A stretch of 43,322 bases of DNA, taken from a virus. The notes under the pieces were generated by a model, which was not told where the DNA came from, did not search any database, and was given only the letters and a program-made list of their open reading frames with translations. The stretch lies in the IMG/VR virus record IMGVR_UViG_3300031772_000072, positions 1 to 43,322 of that record; one strand, 5' to 3'. Position 1 is the first letter of the stretch, and each line of letters opens with the position of its first letter. Shown here piece by piece: positions 1-7,733 of this stretch. Position numbers and translations under genes: made by a program.

Positions 1-110
1 TCAATAAGCGGCATCCATTTGCCCGGTCGCTTACCCCTGGGCAGAAACCACTTGCCCCTTCCTCCCCAGAAACACGAACCGTCAGAGTTAAGCACCTTAT
101 AGAATTTCAT
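1..110 (-). CDS. partial second copy of DUF7666/Imm5-like gene (5' end only)
   Basis: Read leftward from the ATG at 110, this gives 36 codons identical to the N-terminus of the 309-aa protein (starting MKFYKVLNSDGSCFWGG) before the window ends. The ribosome binding site GGAAGGGGGCAGC sits just after the stop codon of the upstream 309-aa gene. It would be the next gene of a tandem array if the left end is genuine, or a collapsed repeat if the assembly broke here. The two cannot be told apart from this window. Confidence 0.55.
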   Translation of the reverse strand, partial: MKFYKVLNSDGSCFWGGRGKWFLPRGKRPGKWMPLI

Positions 111-123
111 GCTGCCCCCTTCC

Positions 124-127
<4 letters not shown>
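1..127. repeat. 127-bp direct repeat, left copy
   Basis: Bases 1-127 are identical to 944-1070 and diverge immediately after (a at 128, c at 1071). The repeat holds the ribosome binding site, the start codon and the first 36 codons of the DUF7666-like gene (read on the minus strand). The window begins exactly at the repeat boundary. Its length equals a common de Bruijn assembly k-mer (127), so the edge may be an assembly break in a real tandem duplication of this gene. Confidence 0.95.
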
Positions 128-1049
<922 letters not shown>

Positions 1050-1053
<4 letters not shown>

Positions 1054-1424
1054 GCTGCCCCCTTCCCTATCTCCGCCTGAAGTTCATGGACTTTGGCAAG
1101 CAACCTGTCAATTTGCAACGAGTTGAAATGCAAGGGGTCGCCCTCATGTCCAGGCGGAAATGCTGCAAGCTTGATGTCGTTCGCTAACTCCCCCGCCAGT
1201 TTCTCGGCCCGCTTCAGGCGGTCGTGGTCGTTCGCGCTTTTTACCATAAGGGTTGCGGTAGCTAACGCAACTTTGCAAGGTTCGTTTTCCGCGTCTCTCG
1301 GCAAGTGCTGGTTATCAACGTACAACACCGCGCCGGTAGGTTTGATATGGTACACATGACCGATTGCTGTGTCCTGCACATCAATCCACCATGGTCTCGG
1401 CGTAGCCTTGCTCAAGTCTGCCAT
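1050..1424 (-). CDS. conserved phage early protein, function unknown
   Basis: 124 aa. It starts MADLSKATPRPWWIDVQD and continues with an LYVDNQH segment and a hydrophilic, coiled-coil-like C-terminal half ending in KVHELQAEIGKGAA. This layout (TPRPW near the start, VxNxHDxL-type segment) is common among small phage early proteins of unknown role. Its stop overlaps the next start by 4 bp, which implies translational coupling. I cannot assign a function. Confidence 0.8.
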
Positions 1425-1427
1425 GTG

Positions 1428-1589
1428 TCACCTCACCAGCGACAGAATCCAGGCGAACAGAACCATCACCCCTATGGCCGCCACGAGGACTGCCAACCGT
1501 ATCGCGGCAACCCGGGTCCAGTGCCTTTCCTCGCGTTCGTTCTGGCGGAACCTCAGTACTGCCCACCACTCGTTGTCGAACCGTTCCAT
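1428..1589 (-). CDS. small single-span membrane protein (53 aa)
   Basis: Read from the sequence: ATG at 1589 after an AGGGGGGTTAG ribosome binding site, TGA at 1430-1428. The protein starts MERFDNEWWAVLRFRQ, has a charged segment (NEREERHW), then a hydrophobic span (about residues 31-52: LAVLVAAIGVMVLFAWILSL) and a final VR. A cytoplasmic N-terminus and single C-terminal span are expected. It fills the gap between the neighbouring operon genes with 3 bp to the next start. The role is unknown; a spanin or holin job is not supported because the lysin is elsewhere. Confidence 0.65.
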   Translation of the reverse strand: MERFDNEWWAVLRFRQNEREERHWTRVAAIRLAVLVAAIGVMVLFAWILSLVR

Positions 1590-1680
1590 CTAACCCCCCT
1601 GCGCCGCCCCCGGCAGGGACAAACCGGGGACGGTTTAGGCGCACGGTCCAGTCCGTCATTTCGACGAACTGCCCGCGACT

Positions 1681-2028
1681 CTAACTACCTCCGATACCGC
1701 CCCCACCTTGGATCGTGCTTGGCGGAGACGGCGCACGGGGGTCAGAAACTTCAAGTGCATCTGCCGTGTGGTTCTCTTCCACTTCTTCCATCGGGTCTGG
1801 GAGGCGATTGCGAATGTCGGCCTCCTCGATTCGGGGGTCGTCCAGACACCGAGGTTTCGACTCACACGCGAAAGGTCTTCGGCCTGCTTTTTGATCTCGT
1901 TCGGCCGCAGCCGCAATCTCTAGTCGGTCCCGGACCTCTTCAGCATCCACCTGAACCCTCTCAGTCAGCCGGTCGTGCTCATCCAGTGCCGCCTTGAGTT
2001 CGCCCATCACTTCCAGGAAGCTACTCAT
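1681..2028 (-). CDS. hypothetical acidic coiled-coil protein
   Basis: 115 aa from the ATG at 2028, chosen because GAGGAGGCAGGG precedes it. Residues 1-45 (MSSFLEVMGELKAALDEHDRLTERVQVDAEEVRDRL) look like a continuous helix or coiled coil. The rest is charged and low-complexity, ending in a Ser/Gly-rich tail. An upstream in-frame ATG at 2088 has no good ribosome binding site and would overlap the preceding gene. Function not recognised. Confidence 0.6.
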   Translation of the reverse strand: MSSFLEVMGELKAALDEHDRLTERVQVDAEEVRDRLEIAAAAERDQKAGRRPFACESKPRCLDDPRIEEADIRNRLPDPMEEVEENHTADALEVSDPRAPSPPSTIQGGGGIGGS

Positions 2029-2038
2029 CCCTGCCTCC

Positions 2039-2287
2039 TCAGCAAGACACAATGAAATGCTTTCGGTCCGGGTACTTGCCGCACGCAACAGGAAGCAACC
2101 TCTCCGTCGGCCAAACGGCCGAGGGCGGTTTGCCCTCTCGAATTACGCGGCTCCATCCGTTGCTCGTGCCGCTGGGATTCTCCCGGTTGCAGACCGCAAG
2201 GATTTCCTCGTCGGTCGCGTTCTGTTCCGCGCACACCTGCATGTGGCAGACGCCGACCACCGATTTAATTACGGCAATTCTTTCCAT
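2039..2287 (-). CDS. hypothetical phage protein
   Basis: 82 aa, from the ATG at 2287 preceded by a strong GAGGAGGAGAGC site. The N-terminal half is compact (MERIAVIKSVVGVCHMQVC, then DEEILAVCNRENPSGT with the NGW and WSRVIR segments). The NRENPSGTxxGWxxV pattern recurs in small phage early proteins of unknown function. It has several Cys residues but no clear metal-binding pattern. It is the middle gene of the leftward operon. Confidence 0.65.
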   Translation of the reverse strand: MERIAVIKSVVGVCHMQVCAEQNATDEEILAVCNRENPSGTSNGWSRVIREGKPPSAVWPTERLLPVACGKYPDRKHFIVSC

Positions 2288-2306
2288 GCTCTCCTCCTCA
2301 CCACAT

Positions 2307-2531
2307 CTAGCCCTGGTTGCGGACCGAGGAATAAACATCACACTTTGGTCCCCCCGGGTTCATGGAATCGTGCTGGCGCTGTATTGCTTCCCAGTAATCT
2401 CTACTAGTTACACGATCATCATTGGCGACACGGCCGCGCGAGTCGCAACCCGTACACCGCCACCCAGATGTCCTTCGTAGAATCCACAACGCCAGCCGAT
2501 TGATAATGCGAAAGTAAATTCGTAAAATCAT
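2307..2531 (-). CDS. hypothetical small protein with CxxC
   Basis: 74 aa if started at the ATG at 2531, which overlaps the stop of the upstream gene as ATGA. The N-terminus (MILRIYFRIINRLALWILRR) is strongly amphipathic or hydrophobic and basic, followed by WRCTGCD and a hydrophilic tail. It could associate with the membrane peripherally. An upstream in-frame start at 2588 is possible but less likely. Function unknown. Confidence 0.5.
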   Translation of the reverse strand: MILRIYFRIINRLALWILRRTSGWRCTGCDSRGRVANDDRVTSRDYWEAIQRQHDSMNPGGPKCDVYSSVRNQG

Positions 2532-2821
2532 TCTTGATTTCCGAATATTGTCCGCGCTGGATCGGTGTATCTCAGCAGGGGTTCCCACAAACCATAGCTA
2601 TGCGGCACCGCGTCCTGGAGAAATTGCTCTTCGTGCCATGCCAGGTGACGTTCCATTTCGTGGGTCATCTTTCGGTAGGTCGAAACCGTCGTGTCCTCGG
2701 GCACCAGATGCACCCGGTTTACAACCGCCGCCTTCTCCGCAGGGCAGACCAAGCAAACCAACGCGGTGGTTCTGCCCGTCTCATCCTTCACCCTGAAAGC
2801 CTTGCCGTTTCCGTTGGGCAT
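2528..2821 (-). CDS. small putative zinc-binding protein
   Basis: 97 aa. Contains CLVCPAEK (residues about 23-30) and, further on, HEMERHLAWHEEQ, which together offer two Cys and up to three His as a possible zinc site. The C-terminal part (LLRYTDPARTIFGNQE) is unremarkable. It lies 15 bp downstream of the preceding gene and overlaps the next by 4 bp, so it belongs to the leftward early operon. Function not recognised. Confidence 0.65.
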   Translation of the reverse strand: MPNGNGKAFRVKDETGRTTALVCLVCPAEKAAVVNRVHLVPEDTTVSTYRKMTHEMERHLAWHEEQFLQDAVPHSYGLWEPLLRYTDPARTIFGNQE

Positions 2822-2836
2822 AGGTCACTCCCGGCA

Positions 2837-3163
2837 TCATTGCCTTGGCGGCAGATAGATGCCTTCATCGGCGGGCAACCGCCCGTCGCAGTAGTCAATT
2901 CCCTTGGCGGTGATCTTCACCAAGCTGACCTTGCGGACCGGCGCGTACTTCTCGTGCTGGTGCCGTCTAACGTGTTCCTCTCGTGAGACTAGTTCCTTTA
3001 CGACCAGGTAGCCGAGATGGGACTCCAGTTCATTCACCGGCACGGGGTAGCCGAACAGGTCGAGCTCACCTTGCAGGAGGGGCAAGGTGGCCGACTGGGG
3101 ATAGATGAGCGCCAGGTAATACAGAATCCTGTCGCGAATGACTTCCTTGTTGGGCATTTCCAT
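2837..3163 (-). CDS. winged-helix-like phage early protein
   Basis: 108 aa. Begins MEMPNKEVIRDRILYYLALIYPQSATLPLLQGEL. The order helix, LESHLGYLVVKELVSRE, then a VSLVKITAKGIDYCDG strand-turn resembles the helix-turn-helix plus wing of small phage DNA-binding proteins, where LTxKGxDLxDG is the usual wing. Ribosome binding site GGAGG lies upstream of 3163. A transcriptional role is plausible from fold impression only. Confidence 0.65.
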   Translation of the reverse strand: MEMPNKEVIRDRILYYLALIYPQSATLPLLQGELDLFGYPVPVNELESHLGYLVVKELVSREEHVRRHQHEKYAPVRKVSLVKITAKGIDYCDGRLPADEGIYLPPRQ

Positions 3164-3219
3164 CTTCGAAGGCCTCCCGTTTCATCCCGCTGCGGACAGC
3201 ACTTGCCGCCTTTTCCCGA

Positions 3220-3459
3220 TTACCAGTTGTCGAACTCGTTTCCTCCGTGGGGTTCAGATAACGGGCTGTGGCCGGTTACATGCGCGTATTCCGCCATAGC
3301 CTCCATGCGCTCCTCCCACTGAGCATCGGTATTTGGCTGTGCGATAGCGGCCTTGCGCCCCCGCCGGATAGCAGCCGACTCCCGTGATTCAAACACGCGC
3401 ACCGTAACCGGCTGTCCATCCGCGATGACTTCCTTCGTTCCCATTTGCTGAACTCGCAT
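3220..3459 (-). CDS. hypothetical phage protein
   Basis: 79 aa from the ATG at 3459, chosen for its GGGAGGGGCAAC ribosome binding site; the longer in-frame form to 3531 has none and would overlap the neighbour. The N-terminus (MRVQQMGTKEVIADGQPVTVRVFESRESAA) looks like a small beta structure; the C-terminal half is a charged helix and a His/Gly/Glu tail. Function unknown. Confidence 0.55.
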   Translation of the reverse strand: MRVQQMGTKEVIADGQPVTVRVFESRESAAIRRGRKAAIAQPNTDAQWEERMEAMAEYAHVTGHSPLSEPHGGNEFDNW

Positions 3460-3478
3460 GTTGCCCCTCCCGCCTGTC

Positions 3479-3682
3479 TCACCCCGCCGTTGACAGTGCT
3501 TGCCGCCTTTTGCCAGGATTTTCCTTGCCAAAGAGTCTTCGTCGCGCCGACAATCCCAGCATGACGAGCCAGCGCAACTCGCACCAAATCGGCCTCATGT
3601 CCTGTTCCGCCGCTTTCAGGGTGTCCCGGAAGAGGACTTCGTCCACTCGCAGCCAGATCCGTTTTATCTTCTTGCCCATCAT
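3479..3682 (-). CDS. small basic helical protein, possible DNA-binding
   Basis: 67 aa from the ATG at 3682 (next codon is also ATG), preceded by GGGGTGAAG. It reads MMGKKIKRIWLRVDEVLF, then RDTLKAAEQDMRPIW and a basic C-terminus with RRRL and GKRRQ. A short strand followed by two helices is reminiscent of ribbon-helix-helix regulators, but no signature is decisive. It follows the HTH gene by 8 bp and is probably co-transcribed with it. Confidence 0.55.
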   Translation of the reverse strand: MMGKKIKRIWLRVDEVLFRDTLKAAEQDMRPIWCELRWLVMLGLSARRRLFGKENPGKRRQALSTAG

Positions 3683-3690
3683 CACGGTCT

Positions 3691-3876
3691 TCACCCCAGG
3701 TGCCGCGACGGTTGCGGCGACCTTTCGGCCACGAACCGCTCCACCATCCAGGCGGGAATCAGTTCCTTGTAGCGCCCCATACTCACCCTGCGGAAGTTGT
3801 ACCCTTTCGCCTTTATCCACCGCTTCAACGTCCGGGGATGGCACCGGCATATCTCCGCTGCTTCCTTCGGCGTCAT
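3691..3876 (-). CDS. helix-turn-helix protein, excisionase/MerR-like
   Basis: 61 aa from the ATG at 3876 (AGGTGA upstream). MTPKEAAEICRCHPRTLKRWIKAKGYNFRRV is a typical HTH_17/excisionase-type winged helix: recognition helix near PRTLKRWIK, then a wing (GYNFRRVSMGRYKELIP). It lies near the integrase module but is transcribed away from it with the early operon, as directionality factors often are. It could be Xis or a Cro-like control protein; the sequence does not decide. Confidence 0.7.
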   Translation of the reverse strand: MTPKEAAEICRCHPRTLKRWIKAKGYNFRRVSMGRYKELIPAWMVERFVAERSPQPSRHLG

Positions 3877-3910
3877 CACTGGGTCACCTGCGACCAACGC
3901 ACACCTCCGA

Positions 3911-4108
3911 CTACCGCCCCCCAAGGGCGCCGTGCTTCTCCAGGTGCGCCTCAATCGCCATCCGTGCAACCGCACCGAGCGAAAGGTTTTTTCCGGCGAC
4001 CTTACGCATTCCGTCCTGGTATTCCTGGGGGATTCGGACGACGAATTTGACGGCCTTGACTTTTCGGGTGTCCGTGCTAGGCTTCTTTGTCTGGTGTTTG
4101 TCTGACAT
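3911..4108 (-). CDS. ribbon-helix-helix (Arc/MetJ-type) regulator
   Basis: 65 aa. After a basic arm (MSDKHQTKKPSTDTRK) comes VKAVKFVVRIPQEYQDGM, a beta strand leading into helix 1, then a loop and NLSLGAVARMAIEAHLE, the second helix of the RHH fold. The longer frame to 4291 reads back through the divergent gene and is rejected. No Shine-Dalgarno precedes the ATG at 4108, and a -10-like TACACT lies only about 10 bases upstream, so the message may be leaderless. First gene of the leftward operon; likely binds the adjacent dyads. Confidence 0.7.
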   Translation of the reverse strand: MSDKHQTKKPSTDTRKVKAVKFVVRIPQEYQDGMRKVAGKNLSLGAVARMAIEAHLEKHGALGGR

Positions 4109-4147
4109 ACGCGAGCAAGTGTACAGGAGTCGCGTACAGAAAGGCAA
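4108..4147. promoter_or_regulatory. divergent operator/promoter region with nested inverted repeats
   Basis: TACGCGA (4108-4114) and TCGCGTA (4130-4136) form an inverted repeat with a 15-bp spacer. Inside it TGTAC (4120-4124) and GTACA (4134-4138) form a second dyad, and TGTACA (4120-4125) is itself a palindrome. On the minus strand TTGCCT (4142-4147), an 18-bp spacer and TACACT (4118-4123) make a plausible promoter for the RHH gene. The dyads overlap this promoter, as expected for an operator read by the RHH or XRE protein. Confidence 0.55.
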
Positions 4148-4156
4148 GTACTTTAT

Positions 4157-4474
4157 TTGGCTTATTTTGTGTGGTTTGCAGACTTTTTGAAAAATGCGAG
4201 GAAAGAGATGGGCCTCTCGCAGTGGGAATTCTCCCTGCGTTCGGGCATCAATATCGGTACACTCCGCAATTGGGAGCAGGCAAGGAACCAACCGCAGATA
4301 GAGATTTTCGCTCGGCTCATTTGTGCCCTTGGTCCCCGGTCTCGACCCCTGCTGGAAAGACTCGGAATCGCCACCACCGCCACGACGGACGCAATGCCGT
4401 CGAACCAGCGATCCGTCAAGCCAATTAAACCCAGGCGGGAGGGCGGAAACATCGAGAAGGTCAGGGTCAGATGA
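4157..4474 (+). CDS. XRE/Cro-CI family helix-turn-helix repressor
   Basis: 105 aa with the TTG start at 4157; a GTG at 4169 or the ATG at 4208 are alternatives since no clean ribosome binding site is visible. LKNARKEMGLSQWEFSLRSG, then INIGTLRNWEQARNQPQ is a canonical HTH_3 domain (helices 2-3 around SQWEFSLRSGINIGTLRNWE). The C-terminal 45 residues are basic and short, with no LexA-type peptidase domain, so autocleavage is not expected. Divergent from the early operon and first gene of the lysogeny block: a candidate prophage repressor. Confidence 0.75.
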   Translation: MAYFVWFADFLKNARKEMGLSQWEFSLRSGINIGTLRNWEQARNQPQIEIFARLICALGPRSRPLLERLGIATTATTDAMPSNQRSVKPIKPRREGGNIEKVRVR

Positions 4475-4788
4475 GACCCGTCACCAAATGCGTCGTGTGC
4501 GTCTACCTCGCCGGTCTCCTGTTCCTCTGCCTCTGGGTTCCGAAACGTGCCACGGTGGGAGAACCCCGCCTCGCGCTCGACTGCGGTTGGGGGTTCGTCT
4601 GGAACCGTCCGGCTACAATGCGGGGCCTAATCGAATGTCGGGCGGCCAACAAGGTTGACTTCGGGCGCGTGGCGCTGGCAATGACGGCCTGGACCTGTGC
4701 CGCAGGTTTCGCCTTCGTCGTCACCAGAGGTGGTATAGTGCGGTCTGGGTGCGCCGATCCCGCGACTGAACAGGAGGAACCCAAATGA
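4471..4788 (+). CDS. two-span membrane protein
   Basis: 105 aa, overlapping the repressor by ATGA. Two hydrophobic stretches, about residues 7-23 (KCVVCVYLAGLLFLCLWV region) and 67-85 (RVALAMTAWTCAAGFAFVV), bracket a loop of about 43 residues. The tail contains the ribosome binding site of the next gene. Being translationally coupled to the repressor and the lipoprotein, it is likely expressed from the prophage; superinfection exclusion or lysogenic conversion is an inference from position. Confidence 0.65.
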   Translation: MRPVTKCVVCVYLAGLLFLCLWVPKRATVGEPRLALDCGWGFVWNRPATMRGLIECRAANKVDFGRVALAMTAWTCAAGFAFVVTRGGIVRSGCADPATEQEEPK

Positions 4789-5231
4789 AAACCAGAATCT
4801 CGGTGTTTGTCGGTGCCGTTGCATTACTGTTTGCGTGCGGCGGTGCGAATCTCAGCGACTCTGGCAAGAATGATGTCGGATTCTCCGCGACGCCTGGAAG
4901 TGGTGCCATTCTATACGGGTATGGAACCACTCAGAATCCGAGTCCACTCGGACTACTCGGTCCCTTGGGGGTCCCGATGCCCTCCTCGGGGACGGTGCAG
5001 AATCTCTACGCGGTGTCCGAACCAGTCCTGACCGCCACCGGGGCGACCATCACAATCTCCGTCAACGGGGTCGATTCCGCCCTTTCGTGCGAGTTCGACA
5101 ACCAGGGAAGGTGCGTGAATACCAGCGTTCAGATCAGCGTCACAACGGGCCAACGGGTGCAGGGGTGGCTCCGGTACCCGGTCCAAGGATCACCCTATCC
5201 CGTTGTCGCCGTGGCTGTTGAGAAAAAGTGA
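4785..5231 (+). CDS. exported lipoprotein in the lysogeny block
   Basis: 148 aa. MKTRISVFVGAVALLFACGG is a signal peptide ending in a lipobox (LFAC, Cys18), so the mature protein is lipid-anchored in the cell envelope. The rest is beta-rich, with a Gly/Ser/Pro linker (residues 28-70) and a domain with two Cys (SCEFDNQGRC, about 101-110). AGGAGGA precedes the ATG, which overlaps the upstream stop. It is a candidate surface moron (receptor masking or exclusion); the family is not recognised. Confidence 0.7.
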   Translation: MKTRISVFVGAVALLFACGGANLSDSGKNDVGFSATPGSGAILYGYGTTQNPSPLGLLGPLGVPMPSSGTVQNLYAVSEPVLTATGATITISVNGVDSALSCEFDNQGRCVNTSVQISVTTGQRVQGWLRYPVQGSPYPVVAVAVEKK

Positions 5232-5246
5232 GGACTGGGTTGAGGG

Positions 5247-5268
5247 GCAACTTTTAAGTGAAAGTTGC
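5247..5268. repeat. inverted repeat upstream of the integrase start
   Basis: GCAACTTT (5247-5254), 6-base loop, AAAGTTGC (5261-5268): a perfect 8-bp stem. It lies 15 bases before the integrase start codon. There is no T-run after it, so it is more likely an operator or mRNA structure controlling integrase than a terminator. Confidence 0.5.
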
Positions 5269-5283
5269 AACTACGCATTAGAA

Positions 5284-6324
5284 ATGATGGCGCTTTATAA
5301 GAGAGGAAGGATTTTCTGGTGCCGGGGATCGGTGCGCGGCAAGGAAGTCCGCCGGTCGCTCGATACTCAGTTCCGGTCCGAGGCTGTCCACCGGTTGCTC
5401 GACATCGAACGGGAACTCTGGTCCGGCCAGCGTGTCCGACCACTACCCTGGCCCACCTTCGCCAGGGACTTCCTTTCTTCCGTCCGCCCGCGACTCCGAC
5501 CCTCCAGCCTTCACAAGTACGAGTTCGTCTGCGACCGATTCGGCAAATTCCTGGCCAGTCGGTCGGTCGGAACAATCACAACTCTGGTAATCGCCGACTA
5601 CGTTCGCCAGCGGTCGCTCGATCCCGGCCTCGGACCCGAGGGTCTAAAATCCGATCTCCGCATTCTTCACGGGGTCTTTACCTTCGCGGTCAAGTCCCGT
5701 CTCCTGGACTCGAACCCAGTGGACTCCAAGGGTCTCGGTAGCCGACCGCGGAATACTCAGCCGTTCAGCCAAGCCGAGATCAGTCGGATGCTCACTGCGT
5801 CGCACGCCCGCGCCCGCCCCGATCTCCCGGCCATCATCTTGACCTTTCTTCTTACCGGATTCCGCATCGGGGACATCTGCGGCCTCTTGAAATCCGACCT
5901 GCACCTAGACTCTAGCCTCATCATCCGCCGCACCGAAAAGCGCGGTAAGGTCGTCTCCATCCCCGTCCACCCACGGCTTCTGTCCGCGCTTCGTGAACAC
6001 CTCAAGTCTTTGAGCGCCGTCCAGCAAGCCAGTCTGTTCGTCTTTCCCACCTCCACCGGCGCCCGCACGTTGCCTCAGACGCTCGACGCTATCCTACGGC
6101 GTCTCTGGAAACGCGCTGGGGTCCAGGGGGCGCACTCCCACCGCTGGCGCGATACATTCGCCGTGCGTCTCCTCGAACAGGGCGCTTCCGTTTACGACGT
6201 GGGAAAGCTACTCGGGATTACCACGTATGTGGTCGAACGTCACTACAGTCCCTATGTGCAGGAACTCCAGGAGCGGGCGCGACGCCTGGTTTCTGGACTT
6301 GACTTGGCTTCGTCTGCGGAGTAG
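5284..6324 (+). CDS. int: tyrosine recombinase (integrase)
   Basis: 346 aa from the ATG at 5284 (an immediately following ATG is equally possible; the in-frame start at 5203 lies inside the lipoprotein gene). N-terminal arm-binding region with short-strand motifs (YKRGRIFWCRGSVRGKEVRRSL), SAM-like core-binding domain, then the catalytic domain. Using numbering from 5203: Arg221 in TGFRIGDICGL, Lys246 in the RRTEKRGK hairpin, His313 and Arg316 in HRWRDTFA, nucleophile Tyr348 in ERHYSPY. The usual LGH before the tyrosine is LGI. It catalyses integration at the attP about 320 bp downstream. Confidence 0.93.
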   Translation: MMALYKRGRIFWCRGSVRGKEVRRSLDTQFRSEAVHRLLDIERELWSGQRVRPLPWPTFARDFLSSVRPRLRPSSLHKYEFVCDRFGKFLASRSVGTITTLVIADYVRQRSLDPGLGPEGLKSDLRILHGVFTFAVKSRLLDSNPVDSKGLGSRPRNTQPFSQAEISRMLTASHARARPDLPAIILTFLLTGFRIGDICGLLKSDLHLDSSLIIRRTEKRGKVVSIPVHPRLLSALREHLKSLSAVQQASLFVFPTSTGARTLPQTLDAILRRLWKRAGVQGAHSHRWRDTFAVRLLEQGASVYDVGKLLGITTYVVERHYSPYVQELQERARRLVSGLDLASSAE

Positions 6325-6374
6325 ATTGGAACCCTGAGCAGGCTGTCGCAACGCCGGGACGCGTGGTCGTGGGG

Positions 6375-6458
6375 ATGCTGGCCGCTGAGGAGCGAAGGCG
6401 GTTGGAACGGCTAATCGACGGGTTGCCGGTGAAAATCCTCCTTGCTCGGTTGCTGTAA
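6375..6458 (+). CDS. possible short ORF after integrase
   Basis: ATG at 6375 to TAA at 6458, 27 aa (MLAAEERRRLERLIDG, then LPVKILLARLL). In-frame GTG codons at 6363 and 6369 are alternatives. The helical, basic composition looks protein-like rather than random, but there is no strong ribosome binding site. Weak call. Confidence 0.3.
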   Translation: MLAAEERRRLERLIDGLPVKILLARLL

Positions 6459-6515
6459 GGTCTAAACTCCTTGCTCAGCAATGAACGGCCACGCGCCCCA
6501 GGCGTTCCGCCCTGC

Positions 6516-6568
6516 GGTTGACAATCAGGTCTCTGTGGTTGACAATTGCCGAGGATACGGTTGACAAT
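6516..6568. repeat. three direct repeats GGTTGACAAT, likely integrase arm-type sites
   Basis: GGTTGACAAT occurs exactly at 6516-6525, 6537-6546 and 6559-6568, spaced 21 and 22 bp (two helical turns), 80-180 bp from the tRNA-derived core. Same orientation and phasing are typical of arm sites bound by the N-terminal domain of lambda-like integrases. I see no matching copy on the other side of the core. Confidence 0.6.
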
Positions 6569-6646
6569 CCCCGACTCTTGCCGCTGATTTCGCACACTCG
6601 GCGCGCCGTGGCGGTCTAAGTCGCTGAAAACGCGGGTTCCGTGTGT

Positions 6647-6700
<54 letters not shown>

Positions 6701-6827
6701 AACCTTTAAGGGTCAATGAAATCCGCAATTTGACTGGGCTTTCGTAGTCTGACCGACCGGCAATCCGTGACCTCGGATGGTGGCGGAAGTGGACACAGGC
6801 GGCAAATACTCGCACGCTGGCAGCACA

Positions 6828-7733
6828 CTAGAGTCGTCTGCCCCTTGCATGGACGTTGGCGTCTATGCGACCGTCCGGTTGGAGGGTTAGCAGGTGCAGA
6901 CCCGGAATGCCAGGCACCATCATCTTCCGGGCCGCGTAGGTCTCAAAGTATCCCAGGTAGGAAGGCGAAATCACCACGATTCCATCCCGTTCGAAAATCC
7001 TCCCCGTCTTCTGGTCATAGTCCGTCTGGTAGACAGGGTCGATCAGCGGGGCGTGCTGGTGGCCAGTCCAGATGATGTCGGCCTTGGCCCAAGGCAAGGT
7101 CTTCCGTGCCGCCATCCTCTGGGCGCCGGCCGTCGTTGCCGCTCCTACCCCGTGGTGCGCGGCCAAACGGAAGTTGTTTCCCCGAAAGCGGATTGTACAA
7201 AAACAGAAATCGGCAAAGTAGGGAACCTCCTCCATCACGGCTATCCACCGACCGATGTCCACCCCCATGTCCTTCATGGTTCGATGTTCGTGATTGCCGG
7301 GGAGCTTGAAGAGCATCTTGTGCCAAAGTCGGGCCGCGACGGACAATGCACCGACGATCTGGTTATCAGGTGTGAAATCCTGCTCGTAAACGCCGGACCC
7401 AACGGAGAACTTGTTGGCGTTCTCGATGAGGTCGCCGCCGTCGAATGTCAGGAGATACGGATTCCTCAACATCCAGGCGGTATGCTTGGCGAACATCTGG
7501 TCCAGGTGCTTCCTGTGGCCCAGGTGAACGTCATACAGTGGCGCTAGGTCAACATGCGGCCAGGAGTCCGGCACATCCACAAAAAGTTCGGGAAATCCTG
7601 TCTCCGGTTGCGGTCGGTAGATTCTGGCCACCCTCTTTCTCTTGGCTCGAATGCTCCGAAGTGTGGCCAGTAACCTTTCGTCGGCTACTGGATCACCTTT
7701 CTCAGTGGCCACGACTTGGTCAATTGTCGCCAC
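6828..7733 (-). CDS. calcineurin-like metallophosphoesterase
   Basis: 301 aa. All five metal-binding blocks are visible: DVH (Asp68-x-His70), GGD (Asp101), GNHE (146-149), HH (193-194) in AAHHGVG, and GHQH (224-227). The family hydrolyses phosphomono- or diesters using two metal ions. The N-terminal 60 residues are a charged helix and linker (RAKRKRVARIYRPQ). It is the last gene of the late block and overlaps the upstream gene by 14 bp. Phage members are thought to act on nucleotides or nucleic acids; the substrate is not deducible here. Confidence 0.88.
   Translation of the reverse strand: MATIDQVVATEKGDPVADERLLATLRSIRAKRKRVARIYRPQPETGFPELFVDVPDSWPHVDLAPLYDVHLGHRKHLDQMFAKHTAWMLRNPYLLTFDGGDLIENANKFSVGSGVYEQDFTPDNQIVGALSVAARLWHKMLFKLPGNHEHRTMKDMGVDIGRWIAVMEEVPYFADFCFCTIRFRGNNFRLAAHHGVGAATTAGAQRMAARKTLPWAKADIIWTGHQHAPLIDPVYQTDYDQKTGRIFERDGIVVISPSYLGYFETYAARKMMVPGIPGLHLLTLQPDGRIDANVHARGRRL

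Noticed and set aside
1381-1659. Minus-strand 92-aa ORF
   Set aside because: Low-complexity Arg/Gly shadow overlapping the 53-aa membrane gene, which has a better ribosome binding site and a clean hydrophobic span.
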